A DNA stretch of 64,000 nucleotides from Stutzerimonas stutzeri (GCF_024448955.1 NZ_JAMOIH010000007.1:62001-126000); one strand, 5' to 3'; shown: positions 8,219 to 18,650, counted from the first letter of the stretch. The notes: generated by a model from the sequence alone, not told the origin. Program-made: numbers and translations.

Positions 8219-11200
8219 TTAGAAATTACGTCGGTAGAAAACGTCAAGGGAGCTGGCCAACCCGCTTGCGGCTTCGAGAAAAATGCGTTTGGTCAGCTGA
8301 TAGCGCAGGGCAACGGTGTTGGCCGACTCGAATACGCCGACGCCGTAGCGAAGCGTCAGGCGATCGGTCAGGCGCCCGCTGGCGACCACGCTGGTCTCCG
8401 TGCCGCTTCCTTCGGTGTCGAGCTGGAAATCCTGAATCCCCAGACGTTGCGCAACGTTCCCGGTGATCGACGCACTGCCCGCCAGGCCAAGCCCAAGCGC
8501 GGCCTGCGCCAACATGTTGTTCTCACCGGAATCGGTTCCCAGCGGCCTTCCCAGCACCAGATAGGACAACGCCTGCTCCTGGCTCATCGCCGGCTCAGCG
8601 AACACATCGACCCTTGGCTGCTCGGCGCTGCCGGTGATGCGTAGACCGGCGATGACGTTGTCCGAGTCGATCCGCCGTATCGCCTCGATATTCAGGAATG
8701 GCTGGGACAGCACGCCGGTGAACAGCAGCTGAGCGCGGCGAATGGTCAGACGCTGGCCATAGGCTCGATAACGCCCATTGTTGAGATTGAGCTCGCCACG
8801 CGCGTCGAGGTTGTCGCCGATGTGCAGATAACCCGCCAGATCCGCGGTGAGACCAAAGCCAGAGAAACGCAGACGATCCTGGCCCACCTCGACATCGATA
8901 TCCATGCGAATGGCCAACGGCGTCTGCGCGTCCTCGGCTTCCGTGCCGACGATTACCGCATCCTCGGACACCCTGACCGTCGAAGGAGGCAGGTCACGAA
9001 CCTGGATATCGCCACGTGGCACCAAGACCTTTCCACTTACCGCCAATTGGTCACCGGCCAGCTCCAATCGTAGATCCGGCTCGACTTCCAGTTCGGCATA
9101 GGGTTCGACGATAACCGGGAGCCGGCTGCCGCTTATACGCATGTCTAGATCCAGCGCATCGGTCCAATTCAGGGTTCCGGCAATCTCCCCTCTTCCTTGT
9201 TCGCCGCTGCGCCAGTCACCGTCGACTCGCACGTGCTCGCCTTCGATGAGCGCACGAATATGCAGCTGCTCGAAACTGACTGGCAACTCACTGCCGGCAA
9301 TCTCGGCGTCGCTCAATCTCAGCTCGCCGTTGACCTGCGGCGCCTGCAAGCTGCCGGACAACTCGCCACGCCCGTTCAGTTGCCCATCCAACCGCTCGAC
9401 CTGAGCGACGAAGGGCCTGGCTACGGATAGATCGAATTCGCTCAGAAGGAAGCTTCCCGAGATGGCTTTCTCTTCGGTACTCGGGTCAATCTGCAGGCTC
9501 ACATCGAGTTCGCCGAGCTCGCCGCCCTCGAAGCGCAAGCGGCTATCGACACGTTTGGGCGTCAGTTCGCTGTTCAAAGCCAAGGTTGCGTAGGGGAAAT
9601 CCAGCCATCGGTCGCCATCGCGCATGCGCAACGTGCCTGGGCCGGCGTCGATGCGAATGGTGCCGCTAGGGCCGGCGGCGGGCAGGTCCAGCGACAGGTC
9701 GGCGTTGACCTCGCCCTGCCAGTTCAGATTGTCCGGCAGATACTCGGCAAGCGATTCGAGCGGAAAGTCGCGTAGCCGATACCGCAGTCGCGGGTCGGGC
9801 AGAAGCCGCTGATCTTCGGCGCACAGCGTGGCGGGACCTGAACCGAAGCAGTGCTCGCCAAAGGTGATCCGACCGTTGGCCAGCCGCTCCAGCGATGCGG
9901 GTCGCTGAAGCGCCCACTGCTGGCCTTGAGCATCCAGTTCGGCCCGCAGCAAGCGCCCTCGCCAATCCCCGCCCTTCAGTCCGCCATCCAGCGCCAGAGA
10001 CAGGTCCAGCAAAGGCCCCTGTAGTTGCAGATCGGCCTGGTGCGCCTGTTGAGAGCCGTCCCCCGTCACCTGTAGCCGGCCCAGTTCGGTATCGCCTGCC
10101 CGCAATCCATCGGCAACCAGTCGCAGCTGTCCACGCTCGCCCTGTTCGAGGCGGGCGGCCAGCTCCAGACGCTCAATGCGATTTTGCTGGAATGCCACCT
10201 GACTGCCTTCGAGGGCCAGCGTGCCCTCGGGCGCTTGCGGCGTACCGGCCAGCTTGAGGTCGCCGGCCAACTGACCCTGCAGATCAGGCCAGAGCTGCGC
10301 CAGTCGCGACAGGTTGAGTTCAAGATTCGCCTGCAGCGTTTCGGCCCAGCGCCCGCTGCCCTGGATTCGGTTGTCGCCGAGACGCAGCTCGATGAACGGA
10401 ACATTCCAGGCGGCGCCCTGCCCGCTCGCCTCCAGCTGTAGTTTCAACGGTTGCTGACGCAACGTTCCAGCGAGATCCAGACGTGCTTCGGCCTGCAGCT
10501 GCTCGTCGCGCATGGCGCCACGGCTGCTCAACGTGCCGGCCAGTTGGCCCGGCAACTCGGCGACCCAGTAGGACGGATCGAGCTCGCTCATGTCCAGGCG
10601 AGTGTTCCAGTCGATGCCATCCGCGAAACCCACGCTGAGATTACCGGCAGCTCTGCCCTGCCCGGCCTGCAATTCCAGCTGCGGTAGATGCACGACTTCA
10701 AGGTCGCCGCTGACAGGGCTTCGCAGCGTGAAATCACCGGATGGCCCGGTCAGCGCCGCATCGAAATTGCCCAGGTAGTTGCCGTCGTCGTACTGGATTT
10801 GCGCATCGAGCGTGCGCAACGCCACGGGCGGCTCTTCGACGTCCGGATAAAGCCTGCGCCAGGGGAAATCGCGCCACGCCAGCTCGGCTTCGCCCGTCAT
10901 ACCCTCCTGCCAATCGGCCTGGCCACTCAAGCTGATCCGCTGTCCTTCACCGGCATTCAGCTGAAGCGCTTCGACCTCGGCATGTTTGGCGTCGACCAGC
11001 GCGTTCAGCACAATGGCCACCGCACCGCCCTCGCCTTGCAAGCGTCCGTCACCAACCAGCCGATAGCCTTGCTCCAGATCGCCCTCGGCGCTGAGCTCAA
11101 GGGTGTCCAGCCGCAGTGCATCGGGCAGTTCAGGGCTCGCCTTGAAGCGCTCCACCACCACCCGTAGCTGTGCCGGCAGCTCAGACGCCAGCGGGCTTAA

Positions 11201-11911
11201 CTGGCCGCTGAGCCTGGCATCGAGGTAACCCTGGCTTTCGACATTCAAATGCAACTGGTCGCGCAGCTCGCCGTTCATCGCAAGCATCAACGCCCAGGGT
11301 TGCGAGTCAGGTGAACGGATTGCAGCCGTGCCGCTCAATTCCAACGGCCAGTCGCCGTTCGGTTGCAAGCGGCCGGCCAGATCCAATGAAAGATCATCGC
11401 GGCGTACCCGCAAGGCATCGATATCCAGCCCGTCTTTTCGCCAGTCGGCACGCAGCTGCAGATTTCGCAGTTGTTGGACGTCATTCAGCCGAAGCTCGCC
11501 GATTTCAATGCGCTCGATCCGCAGCTCCAGCGGCAGCTTGATGTCCGGCAGGCTGAACGGCTCGCTTGGCGCGTCGTGCTCAGGCGCTGGCGGAAATTGC
11601 AGAGCGATGTCGCCGACGACCAGTTCCTCGATGCACAGCGTCATGCGCAACAGGCACATCGGTGACCACGCCATTCGCGGCGCATCCACCGCCGCACGAT
11701 TGGAACCCTGTTGCCATGTCAGCCGTTCCGCCTGCCATTCACCACCCAGACGTCCGTGAAATTGTTCCACTTCCACCCCAGGCACCTTGTTCAGGACCCA
11801 ACGACTCCCTGTGTGCGTGCCCAGTACCGCACCTACGGTCAGCAGAATCAGTAGCAGTAAAGTCACCAGGCCGAGCATTACCCAGCCGACAATTTTCGCG
11901 GTACGCCTCAA
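8219..11911 (-). CDS. tamB: Translocation and assembly module protein TamB
   Basis: Very large (1230 aa) inner-membrane-anchored periplasmic protein of the AsmA-like bridge group, which spans the periplasm and works with TamA in outer-membrane protein insertion and/or lipid transport. One N-terminal membrane helix (about residues 8-28, VGWVMLGLVTLLLLILLTV) is followed by a long run of alternating beta-strand sequence and a C-terminal DUF490/TamB domain (about 900-1230) that ends in a terminal phenylalanine (YRRNF). Its start codon overlaps the tamA stop by 4 bp, so translation is coupled. Paired tamA-tamB organisation is standard in Proteobacteria. Confidence 0.93.
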   Translation of the reverse strand: MRRTAKIVGWVMLGLVTLLLLILLTVGAVLGTHTGSRWVLNKVPGVEVEQFHGRLGGEWQAERLTWQQGSNRAAVDAPRMAWSPMCLLRMTLCIEELVVGDIALQFPPAPEHDAPSEPFSLPDIKLPLELRIERIEIGELRLNDVQQLRNLQLRADWRKDGLDIDALRVRRDDLSLDLAGRLQPNGDWPLELSGTAAIRSPDSQPWALMLAMNGELRDQLHLNVESQGYLDARLSGQLSPLASELPAQLRVVVERFKASPELPDALRLDTLELSAEGDLEQGYRLVGDGRLQGEGGAVAIVLNALVDAKHAEVEALQLNAGEGQRISLSGQADWQEGMTGEAELAWRDFPWRRLYPDVEEPPVALRTLDAQIQYDDGNYLGNFDAALTGPSGDFTLRSPVSGDLEVVHLPQLELQAGQGRAAGNLSVGFADGIDWNTRLDMSELDPSYWVAELPGQLAGTLSSRGAMRDEQLQAEARLDLAGTLRQQPLKLQLEASGQGAAWNVPFIELRLGDNRIQGSGRWAETLQANLELNLSRLAQLWPDLQGQLAGDLKLAGTPQAPEGTLALEGSQVAFQQNRIERLELAARLEQGERGQLRLVADGLRAGDTELGRLQVTGDGSQQAHQADLQLQGPLLDLSLALDGGLKGGDWRGRLLRAELDAQGQQWALQRPASLERLANGRITFGEHCFGSGPATLCAEDQRLLPDPRLRYRLRDFPLESLAEYLPDNLNWQGEVNADLSLDLPAAGPSGTIRIDAGPGTLRMRDGDRWLDFPYATLALNSELTPKRVDSRLRFEGGELGELDVSLQIDPSTEEKAISGSFLLSEFDLSVARPFVAQVERLDGQLNGRGELSGSLQAPQVNGELRLSDAEIAGSELPVSFEQLHIRALIEGEHVRVDGDWRSGEQGRGEIAGTLNWTDALDLDMRISGSRLPVIVEPYAELEVEPDLRLELAGDQLAVSGKVLVPRGDIQVRDLPPSTVRVSEDAVIVGTEAEDAQTPLAIRMDIDVEVGQDRLRFSGFGLTADLAGYLHIGDNLDARGELNLNNGRYRAYGQRLTIRRAQLLFTGVLSQPFLNIEAIRRIDSDNVIAGLRITGSAEQPRVDVFAEPAMSQEQALSYLVLGRPLGTDSGENNMLAQAALGLGLAGSASITGNVAQRLGIQDFQLDTEGSGTETSVVASGRLTDRLTLRYGVGVFESANTVALRYQLTKRIFLEAASGLASSLDVFYRRNF

Positions 11912-13635
11912 AGCTCCGGCCCCATGGAGAAATGCAGCCGCACGCCGCCGTCACTGTCCAACGGATGGGCCAGATCGACACGAATCGGCCCGACCGGCGA
12001 AACCCAGCGCACGCCCAGACCTACGCTGCTTTTGAGCGACGGAAGCTCCAGCGAGTTGAACGCGTTTCCCTGATCGATGAAGGTCGCCACTCGCCACTTG
12101 TCGGTGAGCGAATATTGATACTCAGCGCTGACTGCCAGCTGGTAACGACCGCCGATGCGGTCGCCGTCCGAGTTGGTCGGCGACAGGCTCTGATAGTCGT
12201 AACCGCGCACGCTTTGATCGCCGCCCGCGAAATAGCGCAGTGACGGCGGCACGTTGGTGTATTCGTTGGTCCAGTTGCCGCCGACTTGCACCCGACCAAG
12301 GAAGCGATGGCGGTCCGCGAGGGTGATCAGGCCTTTCACCGTGGTGTTTGCATGGATCAGATCCGCGTCGGACAGCAGGCCTTCCTTCGCCGCAGCCAGC
12401 TCGAACTCCAGGCGGTAGCCACGGCTTGGGTCGATACGGTTGTCGCTGCGCAGATAGCTATAGGAGACGCCGGGCATCAACAGCGTGCTGACACCCGTAT
12501 CATCGCCCAGCTCATATTGTTCATGGCGCCATTTGAGCGACCAGACCCGCTGCCAGCCACTGGGCAGCTTCCGATGCCACTCGGGGCCGACTGTCAGCAG
12601 CTCACTAAGGCTGTCGTTGTCACCCAGCTCCTCGTATTGGTAACCCGCCGCATAGCGCAGCTTGTCGGTCAGCGGCGGGTCCAGCGGCACGTCGTACCAG
12701 AGCCCCACATTCTGACGCGGGGCCGAGAGTTCGGTCTCGACGCCGTAACTGTGGCCCTGCGGGTTGACCCAATGGCGGAGGAAATCCAGACGCATGCGCG
12801 GTCCCACGTCGGTGGAAAATCCCAACCCCAGCCCGAGGGTTCTGGGATCGCGCGTGGTCAGCTGCACCGCGACAGGAACGCGCTGCTGTTGGGCATTGGC
12901 CGGGTTGGCGTCGACCCGTACCCCTTCGAAATAGCCGCTGGCCTGCATCGCCTGGTTGAGTTCGGCCACCAGTTCCGAGTCGTAGGGCGTGCCCGCCTCG
13001 AACGGCACCATCCGCGCCAGCAGATCGGGATCGAAGGGCGAATCACCTTCGAAGCTGACATTCCCCAGCACATAGCGCGGGCCGCTTTCGAACACCAGCT
13101 CGACGTCCGCGGCGTTGATCGACGGGTCGATGGTCAGGCGCTGATTCGTGAAACGACCTTCGAAGAATCCGTAACGCGAGGCCTGATTAAGGATTTGCTG
13201 CTTCACCTCTTCATACAGGCCGTGATTGAGCACCTCGCCGGACCTGAGCGTGTTACGGGGCACACGGAACGTTCGCAATTCACTGGCTGACCCATCCACG
13301 CGCAGGGTGATGTTGCGCAGCCGAACCGGCTCGCCGGGGTTTATACGCAGAATGAGCTGCGGATTCTCGCCACCGCTGACTTCGGATTCGATCTCGCCGT
13401 TGTAATGACCCAGGGCCTGCAGCGCTTTTTCCGCCTGTTCCTGGGCGATACGGCTGTAGCGCAGCAATTCCCGCTCGTTACGGTCGCCCAGATCGCCGAT
13501 GTAGTTTTCGACGTTTTCGCGTAGCGCACGGTTGGACGGCTCGATCCGGACATCGAGCTCCGCTGAATGAATGCCAGTGGACATAAACGAGGCTAGGCCG
13601 ATGGCAACGAGCCGGCCGACTGTGGAAATACGCAT
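11908..13635 (-). CDS. tamA: Translocation and assembly module outer-membrane protein TamA
   Basis: Omp85-family outer-membrane protein: a signal peptide, three POTRA domains (about residues 25-265, including VRLRNITLRVDG and GPRYVLGNVSFEGD) and a 16-strand barrel (about 275-575). The barrel holds the lid-lock-type motif VRGYDYQSLSP and ends with a Phe/Leu-rich last strand (VRLHFSMGPEL). I placed the start at the ATG at 13635 because it gives a normal signal peptide (MRISTVGRLVAIGLASFMSTG) and a 575-residue protein; the frame stays open upstream to a TTG at 13737. No strong ribosome site marks either. Coupled to tamB by a 4-bp overlap. Confidence 0.92.
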   Translation of the reverse strand: MRISTVGRLVAIGLASFMSTGIHSAELDVRIEPSNRALRENVENYIGDLGDRNERELLRYSRIAQEQAEKALQALGHYNGEIESEVSGGENPQLILRINPGEPVRLRNITLRVDGSASELRTFRVPRNTLRSGEVLNHGLYEEVKQQILNQASRYGFFEGRFTNQRLTIDPSINAADVELVFESGPRYVLGNVSFEGDSPFDPDLLARMVPFEAGTPYDSELVAELNQAMQASGYFEGVRVDANPANAQQQRVPVAVQLTTRDPRTLGLGLGFSTDVGPRMRLDFLRHWVNPQGHSYGVETELSAPRQNVGLWYDVPLDPPLTDKLRYAAGYQYEELGDNDSLSELLTVGPEWHRKLPSGWQRVWSLKWRHEQYELGDDTGVSTLLMPGVSYSYLRSDNRIDPSRGYRLEFELAAAKEGLLSDADLIHANTTVKGLITLADRHRFLGRVQVGGNWTNEYTNVPPSLRYFAGGDQSVRGYDYQSLSPTNSDGDRIGGRYQLAVSAEYQYSLTDKWRVATFIDQGNAFNSLELPSLKSSVGLGVRWVSPVGPIRVDLAHPLDSDGGVRLHFSMGPEL

Positions 13636-13778
13636 GGCGAGCGATGCTAGCACGACAGACACCGAAGCTCGGCTTGGCATGAATGCGTGTAGCACGGTAC
13701 ATACAGCGTTAGGCAAGGCATTGAAAAACTTCGTCAAAAATCCCCGGTTGGACTATGCGCAACGCGCAAAATTCGCCA

Positions 13779-14417
13779 TCAACCTCGGCTGGCTTCGACC
13801 TGGCGCGGCGCGGGATGGAAAAACACATGCTCGACCACCGGCCCGATCGCAACCTGACCGATCTCCTGATAACCCTGACGTTCATAAAAATTCAGGTAGC
13901 GCGGATTACCCGTATCGATCACCAGCCCCTGCGAGGCCGCGTCCACGGCACACCAGTTATGCAGCGCCTCGAGCAACTGCTCGCCGTAGTGCTGCCCTTG
14001 AAACTGCGGATGAACGGCCATCAATGGCAGCACGTGAAAGGCGCCCGGCGGCAGGCAGCCGAGCACTGCGGCGTGGTAATCAAGATATCGCCGAGTGCAG
14101 CGAAAGCCCGCGGTCATCAGCATGCGCATGCGCCAGACCCAACTCTCGGTGACATCCAGACGACGCTGCGGCGGCGCAATCAAGGCCACGGCGATCAGCC
14201 TATCGTCCGCCAGCAACCCTAGCGCGGGCTGGTCCTGCAGAAAATGCTGATTGACCAACTCGCGCACGGTTGCGCGCACGCGCTGGTCATATCCAGGCCG
14301 ATCGGATTCGAACAGATAGGCAAAGGTGGGTTCGTGTCGATAGGCGTTGTACAGAAGCGAGCGCGCCTCCCTGGCGTAACCACTGTCCAGCGTTTGTACT
14401 TCAGCAGGCATCGGCAT
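13779..14417 (-). CDS. GNAT-family N-acetyltransferase
   Basis: A 212-residue protein with a GNAT fold. The acetyl-CoA loop region is visible as VHPQFQGQHYGEQLLEAL (about residues 140-157), corresponding to the Q/RxxGxG/A motif in slightly degenerate form (QFQGQHYGEQ), and the late motif GNPRYLNFYERQGY is typical for the family. The ATG at 14417 is chosen because AAGAGAA lies upstream; the open frame extends further without plausible protein sequence. The substrate is unknown. It stands alone between tamA and the divergent exonuclease gene. Confidence 0.85.
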   Translation of the reverse strand: MPMPAEVQTLDSGYAREARSLLYNAYRHEPTFAYLFESDRPGYDQRVRATVRELVNQHFLQDQPALGLLADDRLIAVALIAPPQRRLDVTESWVWRMRMLMTAGFRCTRRYLDYHAAVLGCLPPGAFHVLPLMAVHPQFQGQHYGEQLLEALHNWCAVDAASQGLVIDTGNPRYLNFYERQGYQEIGQVAIGPVVEHVFFHPAPRQVEASRG

Positions 14418-14562
14418 GGCGGTTCTCTTTCTTATGTTGTAGAGCGCTGAATTCACGTTAGCACCCGTACCGTGGTCGTGCCGCTTATTGCGACCGGCTG
14501 ATACGACTCGCGCCGCAAAGCCCGAAACGATTAGAATCGCGGTTTTTCCGGAGCCCGAACCT

Positions 14563-15375
14563 ATGAAGCTCGTTTCCTTCAATATCAATGGCTTACGCGC
14601 AAGACCTCATCAGCTTTCTGCGCTTATCGAAAAGCATCAGCCGGACGTCATCGGTCTGCAGGAAACCAAAGTCGCAGACGAGCAGTTCCCTCAGGCCGAG
14701 ATCGAAGCGCTTGGCTATCACGTGCACTTCCATGGTCAGAAAGGCCATTACGGCGTCGCCCTGCTGTCGCGGCAGGCGCCGCTGGAAGTCCACAAAGGCT
14801 TTCCTGGCGATGGGGAAGAATCGCAGAAGCGCTTCATCTGGGGCCGCTTCGCCGATGCCAATGGCCAGCCGGTGACCGTCATGAATGGCTATTTCCCACA
14901 GGGTGAAAGCCGCATCCATCCGACTAAGTTTCCCGCCAAGACGAAGTTCTACGCGGATCTGCAAGCCTTGCTGGAAGAGCGTTTCACGCCCGATCAGTCG
15001 GTAGCGGTCATGGGCGACTTCAACATCTCGCCTGAAGATTGCGACATCGGCATCGGCGACGTGAACGCCAAGCGCTGGCTGCGTACAGGCAAGTGCAGCT
15101 TTTTGCCGGAAGAACGCGAATGGTTGGCACGACTGAAGAACTGGGGTTTGCAGGACAGCTTCCGTACGCTCAACCCGGAAGTCGTTGATCGCTTCAGTTG
15201 GTTCGACTACCGCAGCCGTGGTTTCGAAGACGACCCACGCCGCGGGCTGCGCATCGACTTGATCCTGACCACCACCGGCCTGCATCAGCGCGTGATCGAC
15301 TGCGGCGTGGACTACGACATCCGCAGCATGGAGAAGCCCTCCGACCATTGCCCGGTCTGGATCGAGCTGAACTGA
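14563..15375 (+). CDS. xthA: Exodeoxyribonuclease III
   Basis: DNA repair exonuclease and AP endonuclease of the ExoIII/EEP family (270 aa). Conserved active-site segments are present: NINGLRA near the N-terminus, GLQETKV (catalytic Glu), [13 protein letters not shown] (metal/catalytic Asp-Asn) and SDHCPVW at the C-terminus (Asp-His pair). I chose the ATG at 14563, where the ExoIII fold begins ([12 protein letters not shown]); the frame is open 75 bp further upstream but that part is not family sequence. Acts on abasic sites and 3'-blocked ends. Confidence 0.95.
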   Translation: MKLVSFNINGLRARPHQLSALIEKHQPDVIGLQETKVADEQFPQAEIEALGYHVHFHGQKGHYGVALLSRQAPLEVHKGFPGDGEESQKRFIWGRFADANGQPVTVMNGYFPQGESRIHPTKFPAKTKFYADLQALLEERFTPDQSVAVMGDFNISPEDCDIGIGDVNAKRWLRTGKCSFLPEEREWLARLKNWGLQDSFRTLNPEVVDRFSWFDYRSRGFEDDPRRGLRIDLILTTTGLHQRVIDCGVDYDIRSMEKPSDHCPVWIELN

Positions 15376-15448
15376 GCCGCGGTTCGACTATACCCGCCGC
15401 GTTGTGCAGCGGGGGGACTGATGCACAGATTGACATCATCCAGGTTGG

Positions 15449-15466
15449 CGGTCACATAACGGTAAA
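15449..15466 (+). promoter_or_regulatory. weak PHO-box-like site before the PstS-OmpA gene
   Basis: Two 7-base half-sites, CGGTCAC and CGGTAAA, are separated by 4 bp (ATAA), the 7-4-7 layout of a PhoB box (CTGTCAT). They match the consensus at only 5 and 4 of 7 positions, so this is suggestive at best. Confidence 0.3.
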
Positions 15467-15512
15467 CAAAGCGTCTTAATCTCCCCGCTTCTTTGAAAGG
15501 GAGATTCGCTGC

Positions 15513-16886
15513 ATGGCACCTTTTACGTCCGCACGCACCACAGGGAAACGGGTGTTATGCCTGGCGTTTTTCGCCCTGTTCTGTGCATCTCCTCTCTCGG
15601 TAAACGGAGCCGTGCCGGCGTTACCTGCAAAGGATCAGCCGGTACTGAGCATCCATGGGTCGAACACCGTCGGCGCCAAACTGGCGCCCATGTTGACCGC
15701 CGGTCTGTTCGAGGCGCAGGGGTTGCAGTCGATAAAGATCGCTTCCACCAGGGAAAACGAGCAGCGGATAAGCGCAGTCGACAGCAAAACCGGGCGCACG
15801 CTGTACGCCCTGGTTGCCGCTCACGGCACAGGCACTGGCTTTGCCGGACTCGGAGAAGGTTCCGCCGATCTTGCCGCCGCATCGCGCCCCATCAAGGACA
15901 GTGAATACGACAGCCTGGCCAGCCTCGGTGACCTGCGCAGCGCACAGTCCGAGCAGATCATCGCCATCGACGGTTTGGCGATCATCGTCCACCCGAACAA
16001 CCGAATCGCCTCACTCAGCGTCGCGCAAGTCGCGGGCCTGTTCGCTGGCGAGATTCGCAACTGGCGCGAGCTGGGCGGCGATGATCTGGCTGTCGAACTG
16101 CACGCACGCGACGATCAGTCCGGCACCTATGACACCTTCAAGGAACTGGTACTCGGCACGCAGGACAAGAAGCTCGCCAGTAGTGCCTTGCGTTATGAAT
16201 CCAATGACCAGCTTTCCCAAACGGTTATCAGCCGCCCTGGTGCTATCGGCTTCGTGGGACTCGCCTCGGTGGGAAGCGCCAAGGCGCTGGCAATTGCCGA
16301 CGGCAACTCACAACCCATGCCTCCGTCCACCGCGTTGGTCGCGACAGAAGACTATCCGCTGTCGCGTCGTCTGTTCCTCTACGCCAAGCCTGCCGCCCAG
16401 TCGGACTGGACACGGGCCTATCTTGACTTTGCCCATAGCGCCGCCGGGCAGACCATCGTCGAAAAGGCCGGCTACGTCGCACAGGCAATCACTGCGATAA
16501 AGCTGCCGGCCCAACCCGACATGCCACAGCTTTACCAAGACCTGGCCAACGATGCCCGGCGGCTGACCGTCAACTTTCGTTTCGACGAGGGCAGCGCACG
16601 GCTGGATAACAAGGCTCAACGTGATATCGGACGCTTGACCGATTATCTCCAGCGTGCTGACAAACAGATGAACGCGGCGGTGCTGGTGGGTTTCGGCGAT
16701 GCACGAGGGGACTCGGCACGTACCGAGCTTCTATCCAAACTCCGCGCGATGGCGGTGCGTCGCGAATTAGCGCGCGGCGGCATTCTGGTTAAAGATATCA
16801 ACGGGTTGGGTGATCAACTTCCAGTTGCTTCTGATACGCCGTCGGGCCGCGTCAAGAACAGGCGTGTCGAGGTCTGGGTCTACTGA
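15513..16886 (+). CDS. PstS-like phosphate-binding protein fused to OmpA domain
   Basis: Exported 457-residue two-domain protein. After a signal peptide (about residues 1-32), residues 40-325 form a PstS-type periplasmic binding domain (LSIHGSNTVGAKLAP, ARDDQSGTYDTFKELV, PGAIGFVGLASVG). Residues 345-457 form an OmpA/MotB-like peptidoglycan-binding domain (NFRFDEGSARLDNKAQRDI, ending NRRVEVWVY). The domain order would tether a phosphate-like ligand receptor to the cell wall. The ATG follows GGGAG. No pst ABC genes lie nearby, so it is a stand-alone gene. Proteins of this layout occur in pseudomonads; their exact role is not something I can state from sequence. Confidence 0.85.
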   Translation: MAPFTSARTTGKRVLCLAFFALFCASPLSVNGAVPALPAKDQPVLSIHGSNTVGAKLAPMLTAGLFEAQGLQSIKIASTRENEQRISAVDSKTGRTLYALVAAHGTGTGFAGLGEGSADLAAASRPIKDSEYDSLASLGDLRSAQSEQIIAIDGLAIIVHPNNRIASLSVAQVAGLFAGEIRNWRELGGDDLAVELHARDDQSGTYDTFKELVLGTQDKKLASSALRYESNDQLSQTVISRPGAIGFVGLASVGSAKALAIADGNSQPMPPSTALVATEDYPLSRRLFLYAKPAAQSDWTRAYLDFAHSAAGQTIVEKAGYVAQAITAIKLPAQPDMPQLYQDLANDARRLTVNFRFDEGSARLDNKAQRDIGRLTDYLQRADKQMNAAVLVGFGDARGDSARTELLSKLRAMAVRRELARGGILVKDINGLGDQLPVASDTPSGRVKNRRVEVWVY

Positions 16887-16955
16887 GTCGCCTTTAACCA
16901 GCGATCCGCCGAACTGTGAAGCAAGATGCGCAAGTCCCGACTGCAGCCGACCTCA

Positions 16956-18650
16956 TTACGCCGCGGGCGGATTGGCCGAAGGCTCACCAGCAAGCAGGTG
17001 GCTAAGCACCGAGCGCATCTTGCCGGCCTTGACCGGCTTGTTCAGCACCGGCACGCCGAGGCCTTGTAATTGCTTGCGGCACTGGTCGCTTCGATCGGCG
17101 GTGATCATCACCACCGGAATCGCAACGCCGAACCACTCGCGCAATGCCTGCGCAACTTCCCAGCCGGTGACGCCTTGATCGAGATGATAGTCGGCCAGAA
17201 TCAGCTCCGGCGCCCGGCCGTCCAGCACGGTAAGCGCGGTGATCTGGTCGGTCGCCGTGAGCACTTCGCAGCCCCACTGGCCAAGTAGTGCAGACATGCT
17301 GTGGAGGATGCTGAGCTCGTTATCCAGCACCAGCAGCCGTCGCCCGGGCAAGGGATCGCCCAGTTGCGGCACGCTGACCAGCGTCTCGAGGTTGCGCTTG
17401 GGCATTGACTCGCTCAGTGGCACCTCGATGCTGAAAACCGAGCCGCGCCCCGGTTGCGACCTGACCTGGATGCGGTAGTCGAGCATCTTGGCAATGCGTT
17501 CGACGATGGCCAGCCCCAGGCCGACGCCCCGCCGCTCGGCGGCACGTTCCACCCCGAGCTGATTGAATTCGAGGAAGATCGATTGCAGCTGATCCTGGGC
17601 GATGCCACGTCCGCTGTCCCATACCTCGATGCGCAGCGAACCGCCGCGCTTGCGCGCGCCGAGCAATACCCGGCCGTGTTCGGTGTAACGACAGGCATTG
17701 CTGAGAAAGTTGCGCAGGATGCGGCTCAGCAGGCGGAAATCGGTTCGGATCGCGTAGCGCGGAATGAAGTGAACGAGCCGCAGCCCCGCCGCCTCGGCGA
17801 CCGGCTGGAACTCCGAAACCAGCGGCAACAGCACCTCGTCGAGGCGATAGCTGTCGAGATCCGGCTTGATCGCGCTCTGGTCCAGTTTGGAAATGTCCAG
17901 CAGGTCGGTGAGCAAATCCTCGGCGCCTTCCAATGCCTGATGCGCCCGCTGGACCAGATTGCGCTCTGCGCTCGGTAGATTGCGCTCGCAAAGGGTGGAA
18001 ATCAGCAGCCGCGCCGCATTCAACGGTTGCAGCAGATCGTGGCTGGCCGCGGCCAGGTACTTGTCCTTGCTGAGGTTGGCCGCTTCGGCAGCGTCGCGGG
18101 CTTCGCGCAACTCGCAGGTACGCTCGGCGACGCGTTGCTCCAGCTGTTCATTGAGTTGCAGAAGCCGCAACTGAGCCTGCTTGCGCTCGGTGATGTCGGC
18201 GACGAAGCCTTCCACCAGGCCATCTTCGTCCGGCTTGAGCAGCAGGTTCATCATCACGTCGATGAAACTGCCGTCCTGGCGCCGCAACCGGGTCTCATAA
18301 CCGAACAGACCCTGTTGAATGGTCAGCGTATGGCGAATCTGCAGCAGCTCCTCTTCGCCGCCGATGAAAAGGTGGTGCGACAGATCAGTGAGCGCCCACA
18401 GCGCAGCCTCGGGGCTTTCATAGCCGAGCATGCGCGCCAGGGCCGGATTGGCCGCACGTATGCCCTCCTGCAGGCTGGCCTGAAAGATGCCGTGCACCGC
18501 ATGTTCGAACAGCCACTTGTAGCGGTTGCGCTCGGCCTCCAGCTCTTCCAGACGGCTCAGCAGCTCCGGGTAATGACTCTTGCGCGCCGAATGGCTGCCA
18601 AAGCCGAGCAGTTGAGTCAGCGCCTGCTGGTCGTCAAAGGGCTTCGGCAT
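16956..18650 (-). CDS. ercS: Soluble hybrid sensor histidine kinase ErcS
   Basis: Cytoplasmic hybrid kinase (564 aa, no membrane segment): coiled coil (about residues 28-48), PAS domain (48-155), second coiled coil, HisKA with phosphorylated His204 in SHDLLQPLNAARL, HATPase (NACRYTEHG, DSGRGI, GLGLAIVERIAKML) and a C-terminal receiver with acceptor Asp in LILADYHLDQG. It resembles ErcS of Pseudomonas aeruginosa, which takes part in ethanol-oxidation control. The ATG at 18650, preceded by GAGG, lies inside the end of ercA (17-bp overlap), so the two are translationally coupled. The ligand sensed by the PAS domain is unknown. Confidence 0.88.
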   Translation of the reverse strand: MPKPFDDQQALTQLLGFGSHSARKSHYPELLSRLEELEAERNRYKWLFEHAVHGIFQASLQEGIRAANPALARMLGYESPEAALWALTDLSHHLFIGGEEELLQIRHTLTIQQGLFGYETRLRRQDGSFIDVMMNLLLKPDEDGLVEGFVADITERKQAQLRLLQLNEQLEQRVAERTCELREARDAAEAANLSKDKYLAAASHDLLQPLNAARLLISTLCERNLPSAERNLVQRAHQALEGAEDLLTDLLDISKLDQSAIKPDLDSYRLDEVLLPLVSEFQPVAEAAGLRLVHFIPRYAIRTDFRLLSRILRNFLSNACRYTEHGRVLLGARKRGGSLRIEVWDSGRGIAQDQLQSIFLEFNQLGVERAAERRGVGLGLAIVERIAKMLDYRIQVRSQPGRGSVFSIEVPLSESMPKRNLETLVSVPQLGDPLPGRRLLVLDNELSILHSMSALLGQWGCEVLTATDQITALTVLDGRAPELILADYHLDQGVTGWEVAQALREWFGVAIPVVMITADRSDQCRKQLQGLGVPVLNKPVKAGKMRSVLSHLLAGEPSANPPAA

